A stretch of 48,950 bases of DNA from CAZUGO01 sp964619935. GTDB taxonomy: Bacteria; Planctomycetota; Phycisphaerae; UBA1845; CAIVHJ01. A program made the position numbers and the translations under genes. The notes beneath the pieces are model-generated. The model saw only the letters and a program-made list of their open reading frames with translations, did not search any database and was not told where the DNA came from. The stretch spans positions 1-48,950 of the forward strand of contig CAZUGO010000065.1 in the NCBI GenBank assembly GCA_964619935.1. The letters are read 5' to 3'. Shown one piece after another: positions 1-10,909 of this stretch (its first letter is position 1; the number at the start of each line of letters is the position of its first letter).

Positions 1-135
1 ACGGGACGCTACTTCGACCGCCCGGCGCCCAGCGGCTTCGATTTCCACGCCCTCACCCACGACTGGATCACCATTACACCATTGCTGTCGGACCTCAGTG
101 ACCCCGCCGCCCTGGCCCGCATGAACCCCCGCTGA
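1..135 (+). CDS. C-terminal fragment of SurE-like 5'/3'-nucleotidase (cut by window edge)
   Basis: Frame 1 is open from the first base to a TGA at 133-135, giving the last 44 residues of a protein. The tail reads as a hydrophilic segment, then HDWITITPL, then LSDLSDPAALARM. SurE nucleotidases end in a similar way, with a tyrosine- or tryptophan-containing strand followed by SVTPL and a short DLT-type helix. SurE dephosphorylates nucleoside monophosphates in the cytoplasm. The metal-binding N-terminus lies outside the window, so the call rests on the tail alone and is tentative. It could be another protein ending in an ITPL strand. Confidence 0.5.
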   Translation, partial: TGRYFDRPAPSGFDFHALTHDWITITPLLSDLSDPAALARMNPR

Positions 136-183
136 ACCCCGCCACCCTCCCTGGTGGAACCCCCCGGCAAACCGGGATGAACC

Positions 184-312
184 AAAATGGTACCACCATT
201 TTGTTAAAACGGTATCTTGATTTTGTGCAAACGGTATCTTGGTTTGGTGAAAACGGTATCTTCATTTGGTCAAAATGGTGGTACCATTTTCATTAAATGG
301 TATCTTGATTTA
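184..312. repeat. Array of six 22-bp-spaced covarying dyads (array A)
   Basis: Six dyads begin at 184, 206, 228, 250, 272 and 294, exactly 22 bp apart. Each is 19 bp: a 5-bp arm, a 9-bp centre beginning GGT, and a 5-bp arm, with 3 bp between units. The arms change together: AAAAT/ATTTT, AAAAC/ATTTT, CAAAC/GTTTG, AAAAC/ATTTG, AAAAT/ATTTT, TAAAT/ATTTA. Four of the six are perfectly complementary. The centres of the first and fifth units (GGTACCACC and GGTGGTACC) are exact reverse complements; the other four are GGTATCTTG or GGTATCTTC. It lies between convergent surE-like and hppA genes in AT-rich DNA unlike its surroundings. No transposase or spacers are present. Function unknown; a protein-binding array is the simplest reading. 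Confidence 0.85.
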
Positions 313-333
313 GCAAGCGGGCCCCGGTGGACC

Positions 334-349
334 CCGGTGGACCCACCGG
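334..349 (-). terminator. Possible hairpin downstream of hppA
   Basis: CCGGTGG at 334-340 and CCACCGG at 343-349 form a perfect inverted repeat 13 bp beyond the hppA stop codon. As RNA it could fold as a 6-bp GC-rich stem with a 4-nt loop. No run of U follows in the hppA direction, so it is at best a weak intrinsic terminator or an mRNA 3'-end hairpin. Confidence 0.25.
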
Positions 350-361
350 AATCAGCCGGCG

Positions 362-3034
<2,673 letters not shown>

Positions 3035-3505
3035 CGAACCATCTCCTTCACAACAATTGGGGGGAGTCCGGGCTTCAGGCGTTGACCGTCGACCGCGCTG
3101 AAATCCAACCGCTCCGAGCGAATCACAATTAACGATTACGTGCGGAAGTAGCCGAAGCATGCCGCTTTGAAGGGGGCAATATAGCAGAAATCATCGGGGT
3201 GTCCAACAAAACCGGGACCTACTCAAGGGATTGAGCCGCTAGCGGTTCGGACATGCGAGGCCCCGGGCTGGACCTGGCGGTGCGCAGCGAACCCCCTGGG
3301 TCTGGAGTCCTTGGCGGCAACGGACAAGTCTGCCCTTTATCAAGGTCCGCCCAGGCGGGTGGGCCGATCGCGCCGGCGAAGCCTTGCGGCGGACGGACAC
3401 GTCGATCGCTGCTGTGAATCTGCTCAGGTCCACGCGGCGCATGAGCACAGCGGCTCGGAAAAGCGGAAACCAACTGGAAGCGGAGGATTCTGGAATCAGG
3501 CGGGC
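3035..3505. other. Intergenic region between rpsU and hppA
   Basis: This 471-bp gap holds the hppA leader and promoter. Further toward rpsU there are a perfect 10-bp palindrome CCGCTAGCGG (3236-3245) and a CCGCC/GGCGG inverted repeat (3347-3358); neither is followed by a T-run. No convincing gene is present: the short open frames here lack ribosome binding sites and recognisable similarity. Confidence 0.6.
3178..3206 (-). promoter_or_regulatory. Predicted sigma70 promoter of hppA
   Basis: On the minus strand TTGGAC (3206-3201) is followed after exactly 17 bp by TATATT (3183-3178). Transcription would begin near 3171, giving a leader of about 137 nt before the ATG at 3034. Confidence 0.55.
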
Positions 3506-3703
3506 CTAGCGGGTGAACCCGTTCTTCTGCACGGTGCGGGCGGCCTTGCGGGCCCGGCGGCGGCGGCGTTCGGAGGGCTTTTCGTAGTAGGTGTTGCGCT
3601 TGATCTCTTTGGTCAGCCCCTCTTTTTCGCAAAGCTTCTTGAAGCGGCGCAGCATCTGCTCGATCGACTCATTTCCACGGGACTTGACCTTGATAAACGA
3701 CAC
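3506..3703 (-). CDS. rpsU: 30S ribosomal protein S21
   Basis: This small basic protein of the 30S subunit helps base-pairing between mRNA and 16S rRNA. The sequence carries the S21 pattern: IKVKSRGNESIEQMLRRFK, then CEKEGL, then YEKPSERRRRRARKAAR. Two TTG codons and a GTG follow one another near the start. GTG at 3703 is chosen because the strong GAAGGAG site lies 6 bases before it, whereas the TTG codons at 3709 and 3706 are too close. The product is 65 residues, ending in a short extension, QKNGFTR. It stands alone with its own predicted promoter. Confidence 0.93.
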   Translation of the reverse strand: MSFIKVKSRGNESIEQMLRRFKKLCEKEGLTKEIKRNTYYEKPSERRRRRARKAARTVQKNGFTR

Positions 3704-3792
3704 CAACAACTCCTTCGTTCTGGTATAGCGAACCGGTTCATGGAATATGGAACTACCCGACCCAGCGCGAAACGGCGGGTTTCAAGCTGCAT

Positions 3793-3821
3793 ACTATATC
3801 GCCCCGGAGCCGGCATGGCAA
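3793..3821 (-). promoter_or_regulatory. Predicted sigma70 promoter of rpsU
   Basis: On the minus strand TTGCCA (3821-3816) is followed after 17 bp by TATAGT (3798-3793), giving a leader of about 80 nt before the GTG at 3703. Confidence 0.5.
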
Positions 3822-3971
3822 TGAGCTCAAGCGGCAAATGGGCCTTGGAACCGGCCGCTGGGGCAAAATCATGGCCGCTAGGCGGATTTTGGGTAGAATG
3901 CCCGGGCGCGGGCCGCGATCCGCCTGGGTCCTATAACCCCGCGCTCGGTATTCTCAGGGAGGCCCCTCGCG

Positions 3972-4511
3972 ATGACCGCACACGGCAATGTGATACTCGA
4001 CATCAGCAAGCTGATCCGCGAGGTTCCCAATTTTCCGAAACCGGGGGTCAATTTCAAGGACGTCACCCCATTGCTGGCCGACGCCGCCGGTCTGAGCCTG
4101 GCGGTGGAGTTGTTGACCCAGCCGTACCGCACGGCCCACGTCGACCACGTGGTCGGGGCGGAGTCCCGGGGGTTCATCTTCGGGACCGCGGTGGCCCGCA
4201 ACCTGTCCGCCGGATTCATCCCCATTCGCAAGCGGGGCAAGTTGCCGCACACCACCCGCTCGGTGGTCTACGAATTGGAGTACGGCGAGGACACGGTCGA
4301 GATTCATGAAGACGCCTTTCGGCCCGGGGAGCGCATCCTGCTGATCGACGACCTGCTGGCCACCGGCGGCACCATGAAAGCGTGTTGCGATCTGGTGGAG
4401 GCCTGCGGCGGGCACATCGTGGGCATTGCGATTCTGATCGAGCTGCGTTTTCTCAAGGCCCGCGAGAAGCTCAACCGCTACAACATCCACTCGGTGATTC
4501 AGTACGACTAG
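3972..4511 (+). CDS. apt: Adenine phosphoribosyltransferase
   Basis: This enzyme salvages adenine by joining it to PRPP to make AMP in the cytoplasm. The 179-residue protein has the family's FPKPGVNFKDVTPLL start, GAESRGFIFG in the hood region, and the PRPP-binding loop ILLIDDLLATGGTM with its acidic pair. Length matches the family (170-185). CAGGGAGG lies 9 bases before the ATG. TAGAAT at 3894-3899 could be its -10 box, but no good -35 is visible. A DASS transporter begins one base after its stop, so it probably heads a plus-strand transcription unit that may run on through cysC. Confidence 0.96.
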   Translation: MTAHGNVILDISKLIREVPNFPKPGVNFKDVTPLLADAAGLSLAVELLTQPYRTAHVDHVVGAESRGFIFGTAVARNLSAGFIPIRKRGKLPHTTRSVVYELEYGEDTVEIHEDAFRPGERILLIDDLLATGGTMKACCDLVEACGGHIVGIAILIELRFLKAREKLNRYNIHSVIQYD

Positions 4512-4512
4512 A

Positions 4513-5907
4513 TTGCACACCCGCACTAAGACAATCATCCTGCTGGTGGCAGTGGCACTCGCCGCGGGGGTAGCCTTCGGACCCACCTGGATCAACGCGG
4601 ACGCTTCGGCAGCAGCACAGATCGCCGCCCAGCGGGCCCTGGCGGTATTCGTGGTCTGCCTGGCGTTGTGGCTGACCCACACCATTCCGCTGGCCATCAC
4701 CGGATTGCTGGCCTTCGGGCTGCTGCCGCTGCTGGGGGTCACCAGCGCCAAGGGTTCCTTCAGCCACCTGGGCAGCGAGGCGGTCTTCTTCATGTTGGGC
4801 GTCTTCGTGCTGACCGCCGCGATGATCAGCACTGGGTTGTCGAAGCGCTTGACCTTGCTGCTGCTGGGCAAGCTGGACCGCACGCCGCGCAGCCTGTTCA
4901 GCGGGGTGCTGGTGGTGTCGGCCATGCTGGCGCTGTGGATGCCGGAGCACGCCGTCGCCGCCATGATGTTCCCGATCGTCCTCGAAGTGGTGGAGGCTTT
5001 GCGGCTCAAGCCCAACCACAGCGCCTATGCCCGGCTGTTGTTTCTGGGTCTCGCCTGGGGCGCGGTCATCGGTGGGGTCGGCACCATTCTCGGCGGGGCC
5101 CGGGCCCCGCTGGCCATCAACCTGCTGCGGGACTTCAAGGGCCTGGAAATCAGCTTCTTCCGCTGGATGATTGCGGCCCTGCCGGTGGTCGTCATTCTGA
5201 CCGCGGTGGCCCTGGTGCTGCTGCCGCTGGTGGTCCGGATCGACATCCAGGATGTCTCCCGGGCGGCGGCCATGATCCGCGATGGAGCCAGTCATCTGGG
5301 CGGGGTCAGTCCGGCGGAGTGGCGGCTGGCCGTCCTGGGCCTGGGGACCATCGCCGCCTGGGTCGCTTTCGGTCATCACGGATACCTGACCGTGATCTCG
5401 GTGGTCAGCGCCTGCCTGCTGTTCATGCTGCGAATCGTGTCCTGGAAACAGGTCCAGGACTACCTCAACTGGGGCATCCTGTTGATGTACGGCGGAGCCA
5501 TCGCCATCGGCAGCGCCTTGCACGACACGCTGGCGGTCCAGTGGCTGGTGGACCGGGTCCCGTGGGCCGCCCTGCCGCCCTTCTGGATTGTGGTGGCCAT
5601 CGCCGCGGCCGCCGTGGTGTTGACCGAGAGCATCAGCAATGCGGCGACGGTGGCGGTGCTCTTGCCGGTGGGCTTTGCCATCGGCGGCGACATCAGCCCA
5701 GTGGTCATCACGCTGGCGGTGACCATTCCGGCCGGCCTGCCGTTTTGCCTGCCGATGAGTTCGCCGCCGCACGCCATTGCGTTCTCCTCCGGGTATTACA
5801 CCATGCAGCACGCCTGCAAACCGGGTGTGATCATGGATCTGGCGGCGCTGTTCGTTTTTGTATTGGTCATGAGGATCTATTGGCCTATCATAGGCTTGGG
5901 AGTATGA
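4513..5907 (+). CDS. DASS/SLC13-family anion transporter
   Basis: This 464-residue polytopic membrane protein belongs to the divalent anion:Na+ symporter family. The C-terminal half is recognisable from LTESISNAATVAVLLPV, the second substrate/Na+ motif (SNA instead of the usual SNT), and from LPFCLPMSSPPHAIAFSSGY. In the N-terminal half, where relatives usually have SNT, it has ALWMPEHAVAAMMFPI, a known divergent variant. Family substrates are dicarboxylates, citrate or sulfate. The next gene, 7 bases downstream, is APS kinase, which favours sulfate, by inference only. The start is TTG at 4513, one base after the apt stop, with no clear ribosome binding site, so it is probably translationally coupled. 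Confidence 0.85.
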   Translation: MHTRTKTIILLVAVALAAGVAFGPTWINADASAAAQIAAQRALAVFVVCLALWLTHTIPLAITGLLAFGLLPLLGVTSAKGSFSHLGSEAVFFMLGVFVLTAAMISTGLSKRLTLLLLGKLDRTPRSLFSGVLVVSAMLALWMPEHAVAAMMFPIVLEVVEALRLKPNHSAYARLLFLGLAWGAVIGGVGTILGGARAPLAINLLRDFKGLEISFFRWMIAALPVVVILTAVALVLLPLVVRIDIQDVSRAAAMIRDGASHLGGVSPAEWRLAVLGLGTIAAWVAFGHHGYLTVISVVSACLLFMLRIVSWKQVQDYLNWGILLMYGGAIAIGSALHDTLAVQWLVDRVPWAALPPFWIVVAIAAAAVVLTESISNAATVAVLLPVGFAIGGDISPVVITLAVTIPAGLPFCLPMSSPPHAIAFSSGYYTMQHACKPGVIMDLAALFVFVLVMRIYWPIIGLGV

Positions 5908-5914
5908 ATCGCCG

Positions 5915-6520
5915 ATGAAACGTTCGGCATTTACGGTCTGGTTCACCGGCATCAGCGGCAGCGGTAAGAGCACGCTGGCCGGTTTGCTGCGCACGGCCCT
6001 GCTCGACCACGGCTGGCCGGTGGAGTTGCTGGATTCCGGCGAGATCCGCCGCAAGTTCAACACCGACCTGGGCTTCACCCACGACGAGATCGCCCGCAAC
6101 CTCCAACGGCTGGCCTACGAGTGCGCCTTGTTGAATCGCAACGGCGTGGTGGCCATTGTGGCGGCAGTTTCGCCGTATCGGTCGTTGCGCCAGGCGGTGC
6201 GCGCGCAGGTCGATTCGTTCATCGAAATCTATTGTGACGCCACGCCGGACCAGCTCAAGTCGCGCGATCCGGATGGCTTGTTGGATCGCGCCGCCCGCGG
6301 TGAGATCCAGAACGTCGCCGGCGTCAATGCGCCGTACGAGCCGCCGGAGCATCCCGAAATCCACCTCCGTACCGGAGAGACCACGCCCGACGACTGCCTG
6401 CGGACCATGCTGAACACCCTGGCAGCCATGGGCCATCTGCCGGCCTGGCAGCGGTGTGGCTACACCTCCGATGAGGCGGAAATGATCAAGGAACGCTTGC
6501 GAAACCACGGATATACCTAA
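5915..6520 (+). CDS. cysC: Adenylylsulfate (APS) kinase
   Basis: APS kinase phosphorylates adenosine 5'-phosphosulfate to PAPS, the activated sulfate used in assimilation and sulfation. The 201-residue protein has the P-loop FTGISGSGKST (residues 10-20), LDSGEIRRKFNTDLGF in place of the DGD..R segment, then SPYRSLR, and finally GEIQNVAGVNAPYEPPEHP, the typical APS-binding lid. DSGE in place of DGDN is a modest deviation. The gene follows the DASS transporter by 7 bases. No ATP sulfurylase gene is in the window. A related kinase acting on another substrate is possible but less likely. Confidence 0.88.
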   Translation: MKRSAFTVWFTGISGSGKSTLAGLLRTALLDHGWPVELLDSGEIRRKFNTDLGFTHDEIARNLQRLAYECALLNRNGVVAIVAAVSPYRSLRQAVRAQVDSFIEIYCDATPDQLKSRDPDGLLDRAARGEIQNVAGVNAPYEPPEHPEIHLRTGETTPDDCLRTMLNTLAAMGHLPAWQRCGYTSDEAEMIKERLRNHGYT

Positions 6521-6573
6521 ACGGGTCCCCCAGCCGGCGGCCGTTTCGCTGTGCGACCCGCGGAAGCCTTGCG

Positions 6574-9500
6574 ATGACGACTTCTCGATGGCACGCGGCA
6601 TTGGGCGTGCTGCTGTTGGCCGCCCCGCTATGGGCTCAGGACAACGGCGGCGCGGTGCTGGTGTCCCCACCCATCCGCGACCTGTTCAATCGAGCCCGCG
6701 AAGGCACCGAGCGCGGCGACTGGAAGTTCGTGGTCGATTCGCTGCAGCGGATCATTGCTGATCCTCAAGGGTCGTTGATCACCGCAGACCAGGAACTCTA
6801 CGAGTCGGCGCGGATGCAGGCCTATCGCCAACTGGCCGCCCTGCCTGCCGACGGCCGCCGCACCTACCAACTGCTGTACGGCAGCGAAGCCGCCCAGGGC
6901 TACCGCAGGGCCCTCGCGGAACACGATGCCGCGGCCCTGGAGTTCTTGGTCGGACATTACCTGCTGACCGAGGCCGGCATCGAGGCCTCACTGACTTTGG
7001 CCGGCTGGTCCGTCGATCTCGGCAAACCGGGGCTGGCGATCGCCTTGCTCACCGATCTGCGCCGCCTGCTGCCCGACCATCCCGCGAACCGCGGCCGCAT
7101 TCCACTGATGCTGTCGCTGGCGTATGCCCAAATGCAGCGCCTCGAGGATGCCCGCCGCGAACTGGAACAGCTCGGCGGCGGTGCGGCGGCCGACTCGATC
7201 GCCGAATACCTCAGCGCTGCCCGGGGCCCCGGTGCCAGCCCCCAGACCTGGCCGACCGTTCAGGGGCCCGCGACCCGCACCGCCATCACCCCGGCAACCA
7301 TGCCGGTGCTGCTCGATGGAATGCGCTGGCGGTACGAATTGCCAATCCGATCGCCGGCACCCTGGAGCGAAGTATTCGCGGGTCAGATCCGCAGCGGGCG
7401 GCTGCTGAACAGCCAGATGGTCTGCGATGGCACCCATCTGTACCTCAAGGCAGACAGCCAGATCATCGCCATCGACCTGCTCAGCTTCGAACCGGAATGG
7501 GTCTCGCCGCCACCAGCGTCTGCCGAGCGCTCCACCGAGCCGGTCGCCGGACGGTTTGATGCCTGGCAGCGGCAGTCCGATGAGCCGCGCGAAGACCAGC
7601 CGCTGGTTGATGCCCTGCTCAGCGACAGCATTCTGGCCCAACTGTCTCTTGCCCGCGGGCTGTTGTTCGACGTGGTCCGCCCGGCCGGCGGACCGCGGGT
7701 CGCCAGTGTCGGCGGTGTGTTCATCGTCGGCGGTCAGGGTCAGTGGCGGGTGCAAGTCGGCAACCAGACGGATTCCCTGCGCGTGCCCAACCAACTGGTG
7801 GCCCGAGCGGCCGCCGCCGGTGGTGACATCCGCTGGCGCATCGGGGCCGGCGAGCGCCCGGGCCACCCCCTGGACGCCGCCACGTTCGCCTGCACGCCGT
7901 TGGCCGCCGGCGATGGTCTGTTGGTGACCTACCTGGACGGCAACGACCTGTATGTCGCCATTCTCGATCCGCACGACGGGCGCATGCAACATTCAATCTA
8001 TCTGTGCACCACCGCGGCCAGCGCCGAGTCACCGGTGCTGCTGCCCGCGGTCGCCGATCAGTTCGCTTACGTGCCGACCGCTTCGGGGCTGCTGCTGGCC
8101 GTCAATCTCGGCGATCAGTCATTGCGCTGGGCCTCACGCTATCCGCGACGTTCGCCGCTCCCGCCACCGCCACCCGCACTCCGCGGGGTCCCGGGCTTGC
8201 AACCGGCACCAGACACCCGGGTCGGCTGGCAGGCCGGACCGCCGGTGGTTGCCGGCGCCACCGTGCTGCTGGCCCCGGCCGACAGCGATCAACTGCACGC
8301 CTTCGACCAGGCCACCGGCCGCCGACTGTGGCATCATGATCGCGGCACCCACTCCTACATTCTGGGCGCCGACCCGACCCACGTCTGGCTGGGCGGACGA
8401 TCGATCGCGCAGTTGGACTTGGCCACCGGCACGCTGCAATGGCGAACCCAGGATCTGGCCAGCGGCCGGGCGGTCATGAGCGGCGCGCGCATTTTCGTGC
8501 CGACGCGCACCGGGTTGACCGCCCTCGCTGCCGCGACCGGATCGCCGGTCGATGAGCAGGCGCTGCCGGCCGATCACGAACCACTGGGAAACCTGCTGTG
8601 CTGGTCGGGGGCGCTGTACAGCCTCGATTCGCAATATCTCCGCAAGTTCCCCGACCTTGAGCAATCGTACGAGCCGGCCCTGGCCCTGCACCGCAAGCGC
8701 CCCGCCGACGTCGCGGCGGGGGTCCGGCTGGCCTGGATGGAACTGCTGCGAAAACAGCCCGAGCGCGTGCTGGCCACGCTTGAGAACCTGCGGCCCGCCG
8801 ACGATCCCGCAGGCCGCCGGTACCTGAGGCACATCACCCACCTGCGGGTCAAGGCCCTGATCGAGTCCGCGCGGCAAGCGTCGCTGCCGCCCGCGGAGGC
8901 CGAGAACCGCCTTCGCCAGGCCCTGGAACTGGCCTCCAAGCCCGATGACCGCTTTGAAGCCACCGTGGCGCTGTGCGACCAGTTGATCCGCAACCAGCAC
9001 CGCAAAGAGGCATATCAACGGATGTGGTCCATGGCCCACAGCACCGAAATGCACACGCTGATCGCCCACACCCCGACCTGGAAACAGTCGGCGCACGCGA
9101 TCCTGCTGGAGCGGCTGGCCCGGCTGCGTGCCGAGTTGACATCGGCAGAACTCGAGGAACTCACCGCGACACTGAAGCCCAGCGCGACGTTTGAAGCGGA
9201 ACCGACCCGCCGGACCCGCGACGAGTTGACCGAGCAACTGGACCTGCTGGCCCAGGGGGACGACCTGGCCCACTGGAACCAGATCGCCGCCCTCCGCGGC
9301 GGGCGGCTGGCGCTGCAGCACCAGGATTACGAGCGGGCCGACGATTATTTCCGGCAAGCCGGCGACCCGCGGGGCGACCCAGCGGTGGCCGCCGAGGCCT
9401 TGCGGGCCCGGATCCAGCTCAACCTCGCGCTCAACCCCGGCGAGGTGGCGCCGGTGGACGCCGATCTCGAGCGGCTGGCGGCACTGACCGAGGACGCCGC

Positions 9501-10899
9501 CGGCGCGGACCCGTCGCCGGAAACCGCGCTCGCCACGCTGCGGCAGCGGGCCGCGGAGCATCGCCGGGCGTGGTTGAGCCGCTTCGCCGCCGCCGAGCCG
9601 CCCACCGACGATCACGCCACCCTGATTGATGCCGGCGAGATTCTGACCTTCCAGTTGGACCCGCGGCCCAATCAGCGCGATCTGCTGCTGACCTTCAGCG
9701 AAGCCAATATGATCACGGCCCGGCGGGTCAGCGACGGGGGTTTTCTGTGGGATACCCAACTGCGGTTGCCGAGCGAATCCAGCCACGACGCCATCCGCGA
9801 GGTGTCCCGCCGCTCAACGCCGCCCGATCGCGTGCTCCGCGGGCGTTGCGACGGCCAGACCCTGATTGTGAACACTGCCAGCGGGCTCCATGCCGTGGGG
9901 TTGTTGACCGGGCGCCGCCTGTGGGGGCTGCCGATCGACCCGCCCAGCCCGGTCGATGAGCACGTCGGCGACACCCGGCTGTTCGACGTTCGCGACGGCA
10001 GGGTCGCGGTCCGCACCAGCGCCCACCAGGTGGCGCTGCACCGCACCGTCGCCGATCACCCGTTGCTGTGGCGCGTGCAGATTCCGGAGGCCGCGATCGG
10101 CGGCGTGCAACTGGCCCGCGACCGGGTGCTGGTGCTCGATGACTCCGGGTTGCGCGCCGTGATCCTCGATGCCCGCAGCGGCGCCCGGCTGTTCGACGTG
10201 TCCTTCCTGCCCGGCGACGCCGAGCCGCCGGTGAAGGCCCTGGTCTTTGACACGGTGGTCTGCGGACTGACCCGCGGCCACCGGCTCACCGCTTACTCAC
10301 TGGCCGACGGCGCCGTGGCCTGGGAACGCCCGGCGCCTGAATCGATGGTCGCCTTGTTTGCGGCTTCACCCGACTGCGTGGTGGTCGGCGGTTCCAACGG
10401 CCGGGTGTTGGCCGTGGACCCGGCCCGCGGCACCGTGCTGATCGACGGCACCTTGCCGATCGGGTCGGGCGGCATTGTCGACGGACACCACGAAGGCCGC
10501 GCGTTGTACCTGATCGGTCTGGCCGAGGAATCCGACGGGGTCGCCACCCAGTTGGCCGCGATTGATCTGGACACGCAACAGGCCACCTGGGCCAACGGCG
10601 CCGCCGGCACGGCGATCTGCAACCGAAGCCTGCTGGGTGCACTGGACGACCGAATTCCATTAATCTATGTGATCCCGGGCACCCGGCCGACTACCGACGA
10701 GGATGTCGCTGTGGGCTTTCTGGACAAGGCCACCGGCCAGCCCATCGGCCGGATGCGACTCTTGGGGCTGGACGATGCCCAACGCGCCCGGGCCACCGGC
10801 CAGTTCGCCTTCTGGCCCGGTCGCCTGGTGCTGTCCACCAACCGCGGCACCATGGAGGTGCGGCTGCACGACCCCGCCGCTACGCCCGACGGCGGATGA
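6574..10899 (+). CDS. Secreted PQQ-type double beta-propeller protein with helical repeats
   Basis: This 1441-residue exported protein has a signal peptide (residues 1-21, ending LWAQ). Four blocks follow: a helical, TPR-like region (about 25-210), a first propeller (about 240-690) with PQQ-type blades such as FDQATGRRLWHHDRG, a second helical region (about 700-1040), and a second propeller (about 1045-1430) with blades such as LLTGRRLWGLPID. PQQ-like repeats of this kind are usually structural and need no bound PQQ; no cytochrome CxxCH motif is visible. It ends 10 bases before the toroid gene and opens the MoxR operon. A role as a periplasmic scaffold or sensor is inference. The ribosome binding site is weak and no promoter is obvious in the 53 bases after cysC. 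Confidence 0.8.
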   Translation: MTTSRWHAALGVLLLAAPLWAQDNGGAVLVSPPIRDLFNRAREGTERGDWKFVVDSLQRIIADPQGSLITADQELYESARMQAYRQLAALPADGRRTYQLLYGSEAAQGYRRALAEHDAAALEFLVGHYLLTEAGIEASLTLAGWSVDLGKPGLAIALLTDLRRLLPDHPANRGRIPLMLSLAYAQMQRLEDARRELEQLGGGAAADSIAEYLSAARGPGASPQTWPTVQGPATRTAITPATMPVLLDGMRWRYELPIRSPAPWSEVFAGQIRSGRLLNSQMVCDGTHLYLKADSQIIAIDLLSFEPEWVSPPPASAERSTEPVAGRFDAWQRQSDEPREDQPLVDALLSDSILAQLSLARGLLFDVVRPAGGPRVASVGGVFIVGGQGQWRVQVGNQTDSLRVPNQLVARAAAAGGDIRWRIGAGERPGHPLDAATFACTPLAAGDGLLVTYLDGNDLYVAILDPHDGRMQHSIYLCTTAASAESPVLLPAVADQFAYVPTASGLLLAVNLGDQSLRWASRYPRRSPLPPPPPALRGVPGLQPAPDTRVGWQAGPPVVAGATVLLAPADSDQLHAFDQATGRRLWHHDRGTHSYILGADPTHVWLGGRSIAQLDLATGTLQWRTQDLASGRAVMSGARIFVPTRTGLTALAAATGSPVDEQALPADHEPLGNLLCWSGALYSLDSQYLRKFPDLEQSYEPALALHRKRPADVAAGVRLAWMELLRKQPERVLATLENLRPADDPAGRRYLRHITHLRVKALIESARQASLPPAEAENRLRQALELASKPDDRFEATVALCDQLIRNQHRKEAYQRMWSMAHSTEMHTLIAHTPTWKQSAHAILLERLARLRAELTSAELEELTATLKPSATFEAEPTRRTRDELTEQLDLLAQGDDLAHWNQIAALRGGRLALQHQDYERADDYFRQAGDPRGDPAVAAEALRARIQLNLALNPGEVAPVDADLERLAALTEDAAGADPSPETALATLRQRAAEHRRAWLSRFAAAEPPTDDHATLIDAGEILTFQLDPRPNQRDLLLTFSEANMITARRVSDGGFLWDTQLRLPSESSHDAIREVSRRSTPPDRVLRGRCDGQTLIVNTASGLHAVGLLTGRRLWGLPIDPPSPVDEHVGDTRLFDVRDGRVAVRTSAHQVALHRTVADHPLLWRVQIPEAAIGGVQLARDRVLVLDDSGLRAVILDARSGARLFDVSFLPGDAEPPVKALVFDTVVCGLTRGHRLTAYSLADGAVAWERPAPESMVALFAASPDCVVVGGSNGRVLAVDPARGTVLIDGTLPIGSGGIVDGHHEGRALYLIGLAEESDGVATQLAAIDLDTQQATWANGAAGTAICNRSLLGALDDRIPLIYVIPGTRPTTDEDVAVGFLDKATGQPIGRMRLLGLDDAQRARATGQFAFWPGRLVLSTNRGTMEVRLHDPAATPDGG

Positions 10900-10909
10900 G
10901 GAATTCCGG

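Noticed and set aside
184..312. Array A as the end of an IS21-like insertion sequence
   Set aside because: Multiple terminal repeats are known for such elements, but there is no transposase, no target duplication and no second end in the window.
3236..3245. CCGCTAGCGG palindrome as an rpsU terminator
   Set aside because: It lies about 260 bases past the rpsU stop, has no loop and no T-run.
4471..6099. 542-residue minus-strand frame opposite the DASS transporter
   Set aside because: His/Gln/Arg-rich composition typical of an antisense frame; the plus strand encodes two clear families.
8134..9786. 550-residue minus-strand frame opposite the PQQ gene
   Set aside because: No recognisable domain and shadow-type composition; the plus-strand PQQ protein explains the region.
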